Assembly (NCBI GenBank): GCA_902475375.1 | Contig: CABRZC010000031.1 | Span: 1 to 20,083 of the forward strand | Source of the DNA: an uncultured Collinsella sp. | GTDB lineage: Bacteria; Actinomycetota; Coriobacteriia; Coriobacteriales; Coriobacteriaceae | Length of the DNA: 20,083 bases | Direction: 5' to 3' | Shown: piece by piece, positions 1-6,329 of the stretch | How positions within the stretch are numbered: the first letter of the stretch is position 1 | Layout: the number at the start of each line of letters is the position of its first letter | Position numbers and translations under genes: made by a program | Notes under the pieces: model-generated | Told to the model about the DNA's origin: nothing | The model's database searches: none | Seen by the model: only the letters and a program-made list of their open reading frames with translations

Positions 1-1216
1 CCCAGATCAACCTGAGCACGACGGTGCCAAAAATCGTGAGCATCATAGGCTGGAAGCTCACGCCAGCGCCGCGGATGGAGCCCGACGCATTTTCGATAAT
101 CGAGAAGATCGCGTAGAACGGCGCGATGAAATGAAGAATCGTCGTGGTGTAGGCCGAAATCGAAGCATCGTCGACAAACAGACGCGACAACGGACCCGAG
201 AACACCAGTAGCACGGCAGACAGGCCACCAATGAGCATAAACGACAGCACAAGCGACGTATGGTAGCCCTTGCGCATGCGCTCGTAGTTGCGCGCGCCAA
301 AGTTCTGTGCCGAGAACGTGGTGATCGAAACGCCAAGCGCCTCGGTAACCATCCAGACAATGCCATCCAAACGGCCCGAAAGACCCCACGCCGTGGTGAC
401 ATCGGCACCAAACGAGTTGACCGACACCTGAATCAAAAGGTTGGAAATCGAATACGCAGCAGACTGAAAGCCAAGCGGCAGACCACACGAGATCATGCTC
501 TTACAAATGCCAGGATCAATGCAGAGTTTGGACAGTGAAAGCCGCCACGCACCCGGAGCGTGCATCATACGAATCACGATCATCGTGGCGTTGGAGCAAA
601 TGGTCAGCGCCACCGCGATGCCGCAGCCCAGAGCCTCCATATGAAGCACGGCAACGAAGATGACATCCAGCACCGCATTAACAAGGCAGCCGGAAGCAAT
701 GATCACAGCAGGACCGCGTGTGTCGCCCACGGCGCGCAGCAGCGCCGTTCCCATATTGAGCAGCAGCGCCGCAACCATGGCGGCAAAATAGCAACGAGCA
801 TAGGCCACGCCCTCGGCCAATAGTTCATGCGGCGTGTTCATAAGTACCAGCATGGGCTCAACGAACACTATGCCAAGAATCGAGAAAACGATACCGCCCA
901 CCAGCGCGAGCGTCATGGCCGTATGGACCGAACGACTCAATCGCTCATCATCGTGCTGACCAAAATACTGACCGGTAATGACCGCGCAGCCAGCGCCAAC
1001 GCCAACGCAAAAGCCAATGCAGAGCTCGGTGAGCACCATCGTGGCTTGAATGCCACCCAGCGCGAGCTTGCCGCCAAACTGGCCGACGATATACGTACCA
1101 ATAAGCGTGTAAGCCTGCTGAAAAAACGAGCTAAAGAAGATAGGGACGCACAGCGACAGCAGCTGTTGCCAAATGACACCCTGCGTTACATCGATAGCCG
1201 TAGATTTCTTAGCCAC
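1..1216 (-). CDS. MATE-family multidrug/Na+ antiporter (3' end beyond window)
   Basis: Inner-membrane efflux transporter of the MATE family, which exports cationic drugs or metabolites in exchange for Na+ or H+. About 405 residues are visible of a usual 440-460; the C-terminus lies beyond base 1. I chose the GTG start at 1216 because a GGGGAGGG purine run lies just upstream and the product begins M-AKKSTAIDVTQG, followed at once by the first membrane helix. Typical MATE patterns are seen: FFQQAYTLIGTYIVGQFGG near residues 33-51, a long series of hydrophobic helices, GAGCAVITGQYFGQ near 72-85, and in the second half a repeat of the same fold (GLPLGFQSAAYSISNLLIQ, then ITTFSAQNFGARNYERMRKG). 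It lies downstream of the RNA methyltransferase gene on the same strand, separated by 125 nt holding an inverted repeat. The family is clear; the substrate cannot be told from sequence. Confidence 0.9.
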   Translation of the reverse strand, partial: MAKKSTAIDVTQGVIWQQLLSLCVPIFFSSFFQQAYTLIGTYIVGQFGGKLALGGIQATMVLTELCIGFCVGVGAGCAVITGQYFGQHDDERLSRSVHTAMTLALVGGIVFSILGIVFVEPMLVLMNTPHELLAEGVAYARCYFAAMVAALLLNMGTALLRAVGDTRGPAVIIASGCLVNAVLDVIFVAVLHMEALGCGIAVALTICSNATMIVIRMMHAPGAWRLSLSKLCIDPGICKSMISCGLPLGFQSAAYSISNLLIQVSVNSFGADVTTAWGLSGRLDGIVWMVTEALGVSITTFSAQNFGARNYERMRKGYHTSLVLSFMLIGGLSAVLLVFSGPLSRLFVDDASISAYTTTILHFIAPFYAIFSIIENASGSIRGAGVSFQPMMLTIFGTVVLRLIW

Positions 1217-1281
1217 ACGCCCTCCCCACCAGCGTACGTCAAACAACAAAACGGCAATTTAAGACCAAAGCCAATACCAGC

Positions 1282-1333
1282 TTAGCACCGACCGACGTCG
1301 GCCGAAACGCCCCGAACCAGAGCCCGGTGCTAA
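1282..1333 (-). other. Inverted repeat between the methyltransferase and MATE genes
   Basis: Perfect 9-base arms TTAGCACCG (1282-1290) and CGGTGCTAA (1325-1333) enclose 34 bases that contain the 10-bp palindrome CCGACGTCGG (1292-1301). On the minus strand it starts right after the methyltransferase stop codon. The following sequence is not a clean U-tract, so it may be a 3' stabilising or terminator-like structure, a leader structure for the MATE gene, or an operator. The structure is visible in the sequence; the role is inferred. Confidence 0.45.
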
Positions 1334-1341
1334 CTATCTGC

Positions 1342-2256
1342 CTAGTGATACAGCCCCGGCTGGTAGTGGTACTCGTTGCTCACATGCGGGCACAGCTGCC
1401 AAAAGGCAACAGCGCTTGCCGCGGCCACGTTGAGTGAATCGACCCCATGCGCCATCGGAATACGCACGGCGCGGTCGCAGCCTGCAATGGTCTTGGCGCC
1501 CAAGCCAGCACCCTCGGTGCCCATAAAGATTGCCACGCGGTCAATCTCCTGGAGCGCGGGATCGTCCAGCGACACCGAATCATCCGTCAACGCCATAGCG
1601 GCACACGAAAAGCCGGCATCGTGTAGCGCCGCCAGCCCATCATGCGGCCATACGCGCGCTTCGCTGCCAATGCGCGTCCAGGGCACCTGGAACACCGTGC
1701 CCATGCTCACGCGGGCCGAACGACGATACAGCGGATCACAACACGTAGGACTGACCAAAATGCCGTCGACGTTGAGCGCGGCCGCCGAACGGAATATTGC
1801 GCCCACATTGGTATGGTCGACAATGCCCTCGAGCACGCACACGCGCACCGGGCGCTCCCCCGCCGCCTCGACGACGCCGCCCAAGAACTCATCAACCGGA
1901 ATCTGTCGCGGGCGACGAAATGCCGCGAGCGCACCGCGCGTCACGTTAAAACCCGTCAGACGCTCCATAAGCTCCATCGAGGCAACGAACACGGGAACCG
2001 GACCCGCGCCCTCGCGTACCGCCAGGCGCTCAAACAGCGGCATCATCTGGTCGAGCCAGCGCTCGCCCAAAAGAAAGCTCGCCGGCTCGTATCCGGCGCG
2101 AACCGCACGTTCGATGACCTTGGCACTCTCGGCGATAAAAATGCCCTTCTGCGGCTCCAGCACGCAGCGCAGCTCACGCTCGGTCAGTCGCACGTAGGCA
2201 TCAAGCCGCTCGTCCTCGAGCGAATCGATTCGCAGCACCTCAACGGCATCAGTCAT
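1342..2256 (-). CDS. SpoU/TrmH-family RNA 2'-O-methyltransferase
   Basis: SPOUT-class enzyme that transfers a methyl group from S-adenosylmethionine to a ribose 2'-OH of rRNA or tRNA; 304 aa. The three SpoU motifs are present: motif 1 EGIVDHTNVGAIFRSA at about 143-158 (Asn150 and catalytic Arg156), motif 2 IFMGTEGAGL at about 243-252, and motif 3 IPMAHGVDSLNVAAAS at about 266-281, the knotted SAM-binding loop. The N-terminal part (DERLDAYVRLTERELR, then GIFIAESAKVIERAV) matches the substrate-binding domain that precedes SpoU in actinobacterial relatives. I prefer ATG 2256 because the product then starts MTDAVEVLRIDSLED, as family members do, with AAAGAAAGG upstream; spacing is rather long (about 15 nt). 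An in-frame ATG at 2289 would add 11 residues but has no ribosome binding site. The exact target nucleotide is unknown. Confidence 0.9.
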   Translation of the reverse strand: MTDAVEVLRIDSLEDERLDAYVRLTERELRCVLEPQKGIFIAESAKVIERAVRAGYEPASFLLGERWLDQMMPLFERLAVREGAGPVPVFVASMELMERLTGFNVTRGALAAFRRPRQIPVDEFLGGVVEAAGERPVRVCVLEGIVDHTNVGAIFRSAAALNVDGILVSPTCCDPLYRRSARVSMGTVFQVPWTRIGSEARVWPHDGLAALHDAGFSCAAMALTDDSVSLDDPALQEIDRVAIFMGTEGAGLGAKTIAGCDRAVRIPMAHGVDSLNVAAASAVAFWQLCPHVSNEYHYQPGLYH

Positions 2257-2300
2257 AGCAGCCAGCCCGCACCTTTCTTTACAGCGCATCTATACCAAAC

Positions 2301-2323
2301 GAGGCGACGCTAAGCGCCGCCCC
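2301..2323 (-). terminator. Hairpin after folA, likely terminator of thyA-folA
   Basis: On the minus strand GGGGCGGCGC and GCGTCGCCTC form a 10-bp stem with two G-U pairs around a TTA loop. It lies about 40 nt after the folA stop and before the methyltransferase start. Only GTTTGG follows, so the U-tract is weak; termination may be incomplete. Confidence 0.5.
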
Positions 2324-2365
2324 ATGCATTCAAACAATCCGATGATACCGTTCACGCCGGACGAT

Positions 2366-2884
2366 TTACGCCTCAACGCGACGATACGTTACGAACTCAT
2401 AATCGACACCCTCGTCGCCCTCGCCCGAGGCAATCGTGGCAACACCACCACGCCGCGCAATCTCCCACGCGGGATCGGCATCCAGATCGGGAAAATACGT
2501 ATCCACGTCATGCACGCAATGGTTATGCGTAACCTCGGCCTCGGCGCAATACGGCAAAAACTGCCGATACACCTCGCCGCCACCGATCACCCACGCAACG
2601 GGCTCATCGGCTACCGCGGTGAGCGCTTCGTCGACGCTATGCACCACGTCGACGCCCTCGGCAGCAAAGTCCTCATCGCGCGTGAGCACGATATTACGAC
2701 GGTTCTTGAGCGGCCGTGCGCCGGGAAAACTCAGCAGGTTCTTGCGTCCCATAATGACCGGGCAGCCTTTGGTGCGCGCCACAAAATGACGCATGTCGGC
2801 GCGATTAGACACGACCATGTCACCCTCGCACCCAATGCCCCAATCGTCACACACGGCGACAATGGCGGAAAGCTTACACGTCAT
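2366..2884 (-). CDS. folA: Dihydrofolate reductase
   Basis: Reduces dihydrofolate to tetrahydrofolate with NADPH in the cytoplasm, recycling the dihydrofolate that ThyA makes. 172 aa, a normal length for bacterial DHFR. Family signatures in order: LSAIVAVCDDWGIGCEGD (Met20-loop region), the helix RADMRHF with the active-site acidic residue, GCPVIMGRKNLLSFP (NADPH adenine site), RRNIVLTRD, and AWVIGGGEVYRQFLPYC with the Gly-Gly cofactor loop, ending with the usual C-terminal strands. I chose ATG 2884 because AGGTGA sits 5 nt before it; an in-frame GTG at 2893 directly abuts the thyA stop and would add three residues. The gene follows thyA with a 9-nt gap and almost certainly shares its transcript. 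Confidence 0.95.
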   Translation of the reverse strand: MTCKLSAIVAVCDDWGIGCEGDMVVSNRADMRHFVARTKGCPVIMGRKNLLSFPGARPLKNRRNIVLTRDEDFAAEGVDVVHSVDEALTAVADEPVAWVIGGGEVYRQFLPYCAEAEVTHNHCVHDVDTYFPDLDADPAWEIARRGGVATIASGEGDEGVDYEFVTYRRVEA

Positions 2885-2893
2885 GCGCGTCAC

Positions 2894-3742
2894 CTACACC
2901 GCAATGGGGATGTTCTTGACCTGCGGGCCATGCTCATAGCCCTCGACGATCAGGTCATCGGTCGTAAACGCATAGAAGTCATGTACATCGGGGTTAAGCG
3001 TTACCTTAGGCGCGGCAAACTGCGGACGCTCAATAAGCTCGCGAACGATATCGACATGACGGTCGTAAATGTGGGCATCGGCAATCACATGCAGCAGCTC
3101 GCCGGGAATCATATCGACCGACTGCGCGACCATCATCAGCAAAATGGCGTACTGGCACACATTCCAGTTGTTCGCAGCCAAAATATCCTGGCTGCGCTGG
3201 TTGAGAATCATGTTGAGCGTCGGTTTATCATCCTGCGGACGCTGCGTCACGTTATACGTCACGCTGTAGGCACACGGATACAGGTGCATCTCGGACAGGT
3301 CGCTAAACACATAGGTGTTCGTCATAATGCGGCGGCTGTACGGCGTGTTCTTAAGGTCGTACAGCACGCGATCCATCTGGTCAAAGTCGCCCTCGGCATA
3401 ATGGCTCTTCTGCCCAATCTGATACCCGTAGGCCTTGCCGATGGAGCCAGTCTCGTCGGCCCACTCATCCCAAATATGGCTGTTGAGGTCATGCACGTTA
3501 TTGGACTTCTTTTGATAGATCCATAGGATCTCATCCATGGCAGATTTGAGGGCCGTACGACGCAAGGTAAGCGCCGGAAACTCCTCACGCAGGTCATAGC
3601 GTGCCGTGACACCAAAGTTTTTAATGGTATAGGCAGGAGTGCCATCCTCCCACACCGGGCGGACCTTTTGGCCCTCGGTGGTGGTGCCATGGTCCAGAAT
3701 ATCGCGGCACATGGTTACAAACTGTTGATCAGCCTTGCTCAT
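2894..3742 (-). CDS. thyA: Thymidylate synthase (folate-oxidising, ThyA type)
   Basis: Converts dUMP and methylene-tetrahydrofolate to dTMP and dihydrofolate. 282 aa. Seen: paired SRR at 136-138 (phosphate-binding Arg), catalytic Cys157 in LYPCAYS, QRSQD at 182-186 (dUMP phosphate), NWNVCQYA at 192-199 with the uracil-binding Asn, DAHIY at 222-226, and a C-terminal IPIAV that closes the active site. The residue after the nucleophile is Ala rather than the His of the E. coli type, and LAANNWN replaces the common LGxPFN, so this is a divergent ThyA subgroup. An open frame reaches 3886, but ATG 3742 has AGGAGG four bases upstream and starts where the family starts. First gene of a thyA-folA unit and divergent from the DUF134 fusion gene. 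Confidence 0.95.
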   Translation of the reverse strand: MSKADQQFVTMCRDILDHGTTTEGQKVRPVWEDGTPAYTIKNFGVTARYDLREEFPALTLRRTALKSAMDEILWIYQKKSNNVHDLNSHIWDEWADETGSIGKAYGYQIGQKSHYAEGDFDQMDRVLYDLKNTPYSRRIMTNTYVFSDLSEMHLYPCAYSVTYNVTQRPQDDKPTLNMILNQRSQDILAANNWNVCQYAILLMMVAQSVDMIPGELLHVIADAHIYDRHVDIVRELIERPQFAAPKVTLNPDVHDFYAFTTDDLIVEGYEHGPQVKNIPIAV

Positions 3743-3776
3743 TGACCCTCCTGTCAGTCGCCTATAAGCGATTTTA

Positions 3777-3812
3777 ATTGTAGCCCAGGCGCGCAGTGTC
3801 GGATTGGACACT
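3777..3812 (-). promoter_or_regulatory. Likely thyA promoter with overlapping inverted repeat
   Basis: On the minus strand TACAAT (3777-3782) is a good -10 element, about 35 nt before the thyA ATG. No good -35 match is present. In its place is an inverted repeat, AGTGTC (3795-3800) and GACACT (3807-3812) around six bases, positioned like an operator or activator site. Motif reading only. Confidence 0.4.
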
Positions 3813-3879
3813 TGGGTCGGCACACGAAATGCACGGCAGCCAGCACCCCCACAATCGCAGACGTAACAACTTTGAATTT

Positions 3880-3945
3880 CTGACATATGCTAAAAAAGCT
3901 TGCGCGGAACCGCATACACGCTATCCTATTACTGACATATGTCAG
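3880..3945 (+). promoter_or_regulatory. Promoter and paired operator of the DUF134 fusion gene
   Basis: A -35-like TTGCGC (3900-3905) and -10-like TATCCT (3922-3927) are 16 bp apart and predict a start near 3934. A perfect 14-bp palindrome, CTGACATATGTCAG (3932-3945), covers that start point. Ten bases of it, CTGACATATG, recur at 3880-3889, exactly 52 bp upstream, which is close to five helical turns. This geometry fits a repressor that binds two sites around the promoter. The DUF134 protein itself has a helix-turn-helix and is the obvious candidate binder, but that is inference. Confidence 0.6.
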
Positions 3946-3958
3946 ATTTGGAGAGAGT

Positions 3959-4723
3959 ATGGCAGGAAGACGCGAAAAATTACGCCGTGTTGGGATCATC
4001 CCCGAATATCGCGGCTTTACCCCCGACGGCCTTGCCAGCGGAGACGCCATCGAGATGACGGTCGATGAGCTCGAAGTACTGCGCCTGTGCGACCTGGAAG
4101 GCCTCAATCAGGAGGCCGTCGCCCAGCAAATGGGCATCGCCCGCGCCACCGTGGCGGCCATCTGCAGCCGCGCACATCGCAAGGTGGCAAACGCGCTGGT
4201 CAACGGGCGGGCAATCGTCATCGAAGGCGGCAATATCGCGTACTCCCCCATTACCACGGCAACGGCCGTATGGCCAGCAAAGGAGATCGACACCATGAGG
4301 GTGGCAACCACGTACGACAACGGCAACATCTTTATGCACTTTGGCCACAGCGAGCAGTTCAAGATCTACGACATTCAGGATGGCAAGGTACTCAACGAGC
4401 AGGTCGTGGGCACCGACGGCACCGGCCACGGTGCCCTTGCGGGCCTGCTCGACAACGGTGGCGTGGACACGCTCATCTGCGGCGGCATCGGCGGTGGCGC
4501 TATCAACGCGCTTGCCCAAGCCGGCATCACGGTGTACGCAGGAGCTCAGGGCAGCTGCGACGCTTGTGTCGAGGCCCTTATCGCCGGAACGCTCGCACAG
4601 AACGGCGAGGCCACGTGCAGCTGCCACGGCCATGACCACGACCACGCCCACGAACATGGCGAGTCCTGCAGCTGCCACGGCCATCATGAGCCCGAGGGCC
4701 ACGAGGGCTGCGGCTGCCACTAA
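3959..4723 (+). CDS. DUF134 DNA-binding domain fused to NifX/NifB-type cofactor domain with Cys/His-rich tail
   Basis: A 254-aa, three-part protein. Residues 1-95 match DUF134: basic start MAGRREKLRRVGIIPEYRGF, then MTVDELEVLRLCDLEGLNQE and a sigma-region-4-like helix-turn-helix AVAQQMGIARATVAAICSRA (53-72), then NGRAIVIEGGN. Residues 113-212 match the dinitrogenase iron-molybdenum cofactor family (NifX, NifY, NifB C-terminus, orange protein): MRVATTYDNGNIFMHFGHSEQF, LICGGIGGGAINAL, VYAGAQGSCDACVEAL. Residues 220-254 hold 6 Cys and 11 His and probably bind metal. ATG 3959 has GGAGAG upstream; a longer open frame from 3887 lacks support. No nitrogenase gene is nearby, and this family is common in anaerobes that do not fix nitrogen. 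A role as a metal- or Fe-S-responsive regulator is inference; the true function is unknown. It is divergent from thyA and convergent with ffh. Confidence 0.9.
   Translation: MAGRREKLRRVGIIPEYRGFTPDGLASGDAIEMTVDELEVLRLCDLEGLNQEAVAQQMGIARATVAAICSRAHRKVANALVNGRAIVIEGGNIAYSPITTATAVWPAKEIDTMRVATTYDNGNIFMHFGHSEQFKIYDIQDGKVLNEQVVGTDGTGHGALAGLLDNGGVDTLICGGIGGGAINALAQAGITVYAGAQGSCDACVEALIAGTLAQNGEATCSCHGHDHDHAHEHGESCSCHGHHEPEGHEGCGCH
4280..4297 (+). promoter_or_regulatory. Internal ribosome binding site and in-frame ATG at the cofactor-domain boundary
   Basis: AAGGAG (4280-4285) lies 9 nt before an in-frame ATG (4295-4297, codon 113). Translation from here would give a 142-aa protein starting MRVATTYDNG, which is just how stand-alone proteins of the cofactor family begin. 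The gene may therefore yield both the fusion and the free domain, or the site may be a relic of two once separate genes. Confidence 0.5.
4616..4684 (+). repeat. Direct repeat encoding CSCHGH in the metal-binding tail
   Basis: An identical 18-base segment, TGCAGCTGCCACGGCCAT, occurs at 4616-4633 and 4667-4684 in the same reading frame, 51 bases apart. Both copies encode CSCHGH. It suggests the tail grew by internal duplication. Confidence 0.75.
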
Positions 4724-4786
4724 CGGCACGGCACCGCGAGCTCGGGGCGCGACGCTGAACGCAGCCCAACTATCAAAGCCAACAAC

Positions 4787-4818
4787 AAAGGCCACCCGGT
4801 AACTTCCGAGTGGCCTTT
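4787..4818. terminator. Bidirectional terminator between the DUF134 fusion gene and ffh
   Basis: AAAGGCCACCCGG (4787-4799) pairs with CCGAGTGGCCTTT (4806-4818) with one mismatch around loop TAACTT. The stem is flanked by A-rich and T-rich sequence on both sides, so it can stop transcription from either direction. It sits between two convergent genes, as expected for a shared terminator. Confidence 0.85.
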
Positions 4819-4843
4819 GCCATATCAAGCTGGAATTACAGCC

Positions 4844-6319
4844 CTATTTCTTATTGCGCATCTGCGCTTCCATCTGGCGCAGCAGCTCCATATCGGACTT
4901 GGGACCGCCCGTACCCAGGCCGCCCATGCCGCCCGGACCCATAGCGTCCAGCCCAGGGATATTGGGCATGCGCATCTTCTTGCCCTTCTTGCCCTTTTTG
5001 CCCTTCTTGCCGCCGGCCTGTGCCTGATTGGCCATCGTGCGCATGCGGCCCATCATCTTGTTCATCTCGCCCCACTGCTTCATAAGGCTATTGACCTCGG
5101 TGGGGGTCACACCGGCGCCCTTGGCGATACGCGCGCGACGCTGGCCGTTGATGATGGAGGGACGCAGACGCTCCTCCTTGGTCATCGACATGATGATGGC
5201 CTCGTTCTTGTCGAAGATGCCCTCGTCCAGGTTACCGCCCATCTGGTTGAGCGCGCGCTGGCCACCGGGGAGCATGCCCAGGATACCCTTCATGCCGCCC
5301 ATCTTTTTGACGGCTTTCATCTGGTCGAGCATGTCATTCATGGTAAAGCCCTCGCGCAGCATGCGCTCGGCAGCCTCGAGCTGTTCGGCATCGGCGGCCT
5401 CCTGGGCCTTCTCGATGATGCCGACAACGTCGCCCATGCCCAAGATTCGCTTGGCCATGCGATCGGGATAGAACGGCTCAAGCGAATCGGGTTTCTCGCC
5501 CATGCTCACAAACTTTATGGGCTTGCCGGTCACCTGACGCACCGAAAGCGCGCCACCGCCACGGGCGTCACCGTCGAGCTTGGAGATAATCACACCATCA
5601 AAGTCGGTGCGCTCGGCAAACGTCGAGACCACGTTGACGATATCCTGGCCGGTCATGGCGTCGACGACCATCAGCACCTGGTCGGGCTTGACGGCCTTCT
5701 TGATGTCGACGGCCTCCTGCATCATCTGCTCGTCGATCTGAAGACGACCGGCGGTATCGACGATCACCACGTCACGAAGGTGGTCGACGGCCTCCTGGAT
5801 GGCGCCCTTGGCGATGTCGACCGGGTGCGCACCGTCGCCGCGGAAGACCGGCACGCCGATCTCGCCACCGAGCGTGGCAAGCTGATCGGCAGCAGCGGGA
5901 CGGTAGACGTCGCACGCGGCGAGCAGCGGTGAGCGGCCCTGCTTCTTGAGCAGGTAGGCAAGCTTTACGGCAGCCGTGGTCTTACCGGAGCCCTGCAGGC
6001 CCACGAGCATGATGACATTAGGAATGCGGTTACTAAAAACGAGCTTGCTCTCGGTGGAGCCGAGCATCTCGGTGAGCTCGTCGAGCACAATCTTGACGAC
6101 GTTTTGCGCCGGCGACAGCGACTCCATGACCTCGGCGGTCATGCAGCGCTCCTTGGTCTTAGCAACGAACTCCTTAACGACCTTAAAGTTAACGTCGGCC
6201 TCGAGCAGCGCCATGCGAATGTCGCGCATGGCCGAGGTGATATCGGCCTCGGTCAGCTTACCCTTGCCGCGCAGGCGGTCAAATGTGTCGTTGAGGCGAT
6301 CGCTCAGAGAATCAAACAC
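4844..6319 (-). CDS. ffh: Signal recognition particle GTPase Ffh
   Basis: Protein subunit of the SRP: binds signal sequences of nascent membrane proteins together with SRP RNA and hands the ribosome to FtsY. 491 aa. N domain about 1-95; G domain with P-loop GLQGSGKT (107-114), DVYRPAA (137-143), DTAGRLQ (188-194), TGQD (223-226) and SKLDGDARGG (246-255). The methionine-rich M domain covers about 325-430, with the RNA-binding segment NGQRRARIAKGAG. It ends in an unusually long tail: four GKK units, then a Gly/Met/Pro-rich stretch and a charged helix (about 436-491). GTG start at 6319 with AAGGAG six nt upstream; 10 nt after the ftsY stop, so co-transcribed with smc and ftsY. The SRP RNA gene is not in the window. 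Confidence 0.97.
   Translation of the reverse strand: MFDSLSDRLNDTFDRLRGKGKLTEADITSAMRDIRMALLEADVNFKVVKEFVAKTKERCMTAEVMESLSPAQNVVKIVLDELTEMLGSTESKLVFSNRIPNVIMLVGLQGSGKTTAAVKLAYLLKKQGRSPLLAACDVYRPAAADQLATLGGEIGVPVFRGDGAHPVDIAKGAIQEAVDHLRDVVIVDTAGRLQIDEQMMQEAVDIKKAVKPDQVLMVVDAMTGQDIVNVVSTFAERTDFDGVIISKLDGDARGGGALSVRQVTGKPIKFVSMGEKPDSLEPFYPDRMAKRILGMGDVVGIIEKAQEAADAEQLEAAERMLREGFTMNDMLDQMKAVKKMGGMKGILGMLPGGQRALNQMGGNLDEGIFDKNEAIIMSMTKEERLRPSIINGQRRARIAKGAGVTPTEVNSLMKQWGEMNKMMGRMRTMANQAQAGGKKGKKGKKGKKMRMPNIPGLDAMGPGGMGGLGTGGPKSDMELLRQMEAQMRNKK
4976..5011 (-). repeat. 9-bp tandem repeat (4 units) in the ffh tail
   Basis: Four consecutive 9-base units, read on the coding strand as GGC-AAG-AAG with one AAA variant, encode GKK repeated four times. 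Such short in-frame repeats can gain or lose units by slippage, so tail length may differ between strains. Confidence 0.8.
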
Positions 6320-6329
6320 TAGTCACTCC

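Noticed and set aside
2324..3526. 400-codon plus-strand open frame opposite folA and thyA
   Set aside because: Both genes on the other strand have intact catalytic motifs and good ribosome binding sites; the plus-strand product shows only complement-type low-complexity sequence.
3743..3886. N-terminal extension of ThyA by 48 residues
   Set aside because: The extension crosses the promoter gap, contains no family sequence, and the ATG at 3742 has a consensus ribosome binding site.
3959..4723. A nitrogen-fixation gene cluster suggested by the NifX-type domain
   Set aside because: No nifHDK, nifB radical-SAM or nifEN sequence is in the window, and this domain family is common in organisms that do not fix nitrogen.
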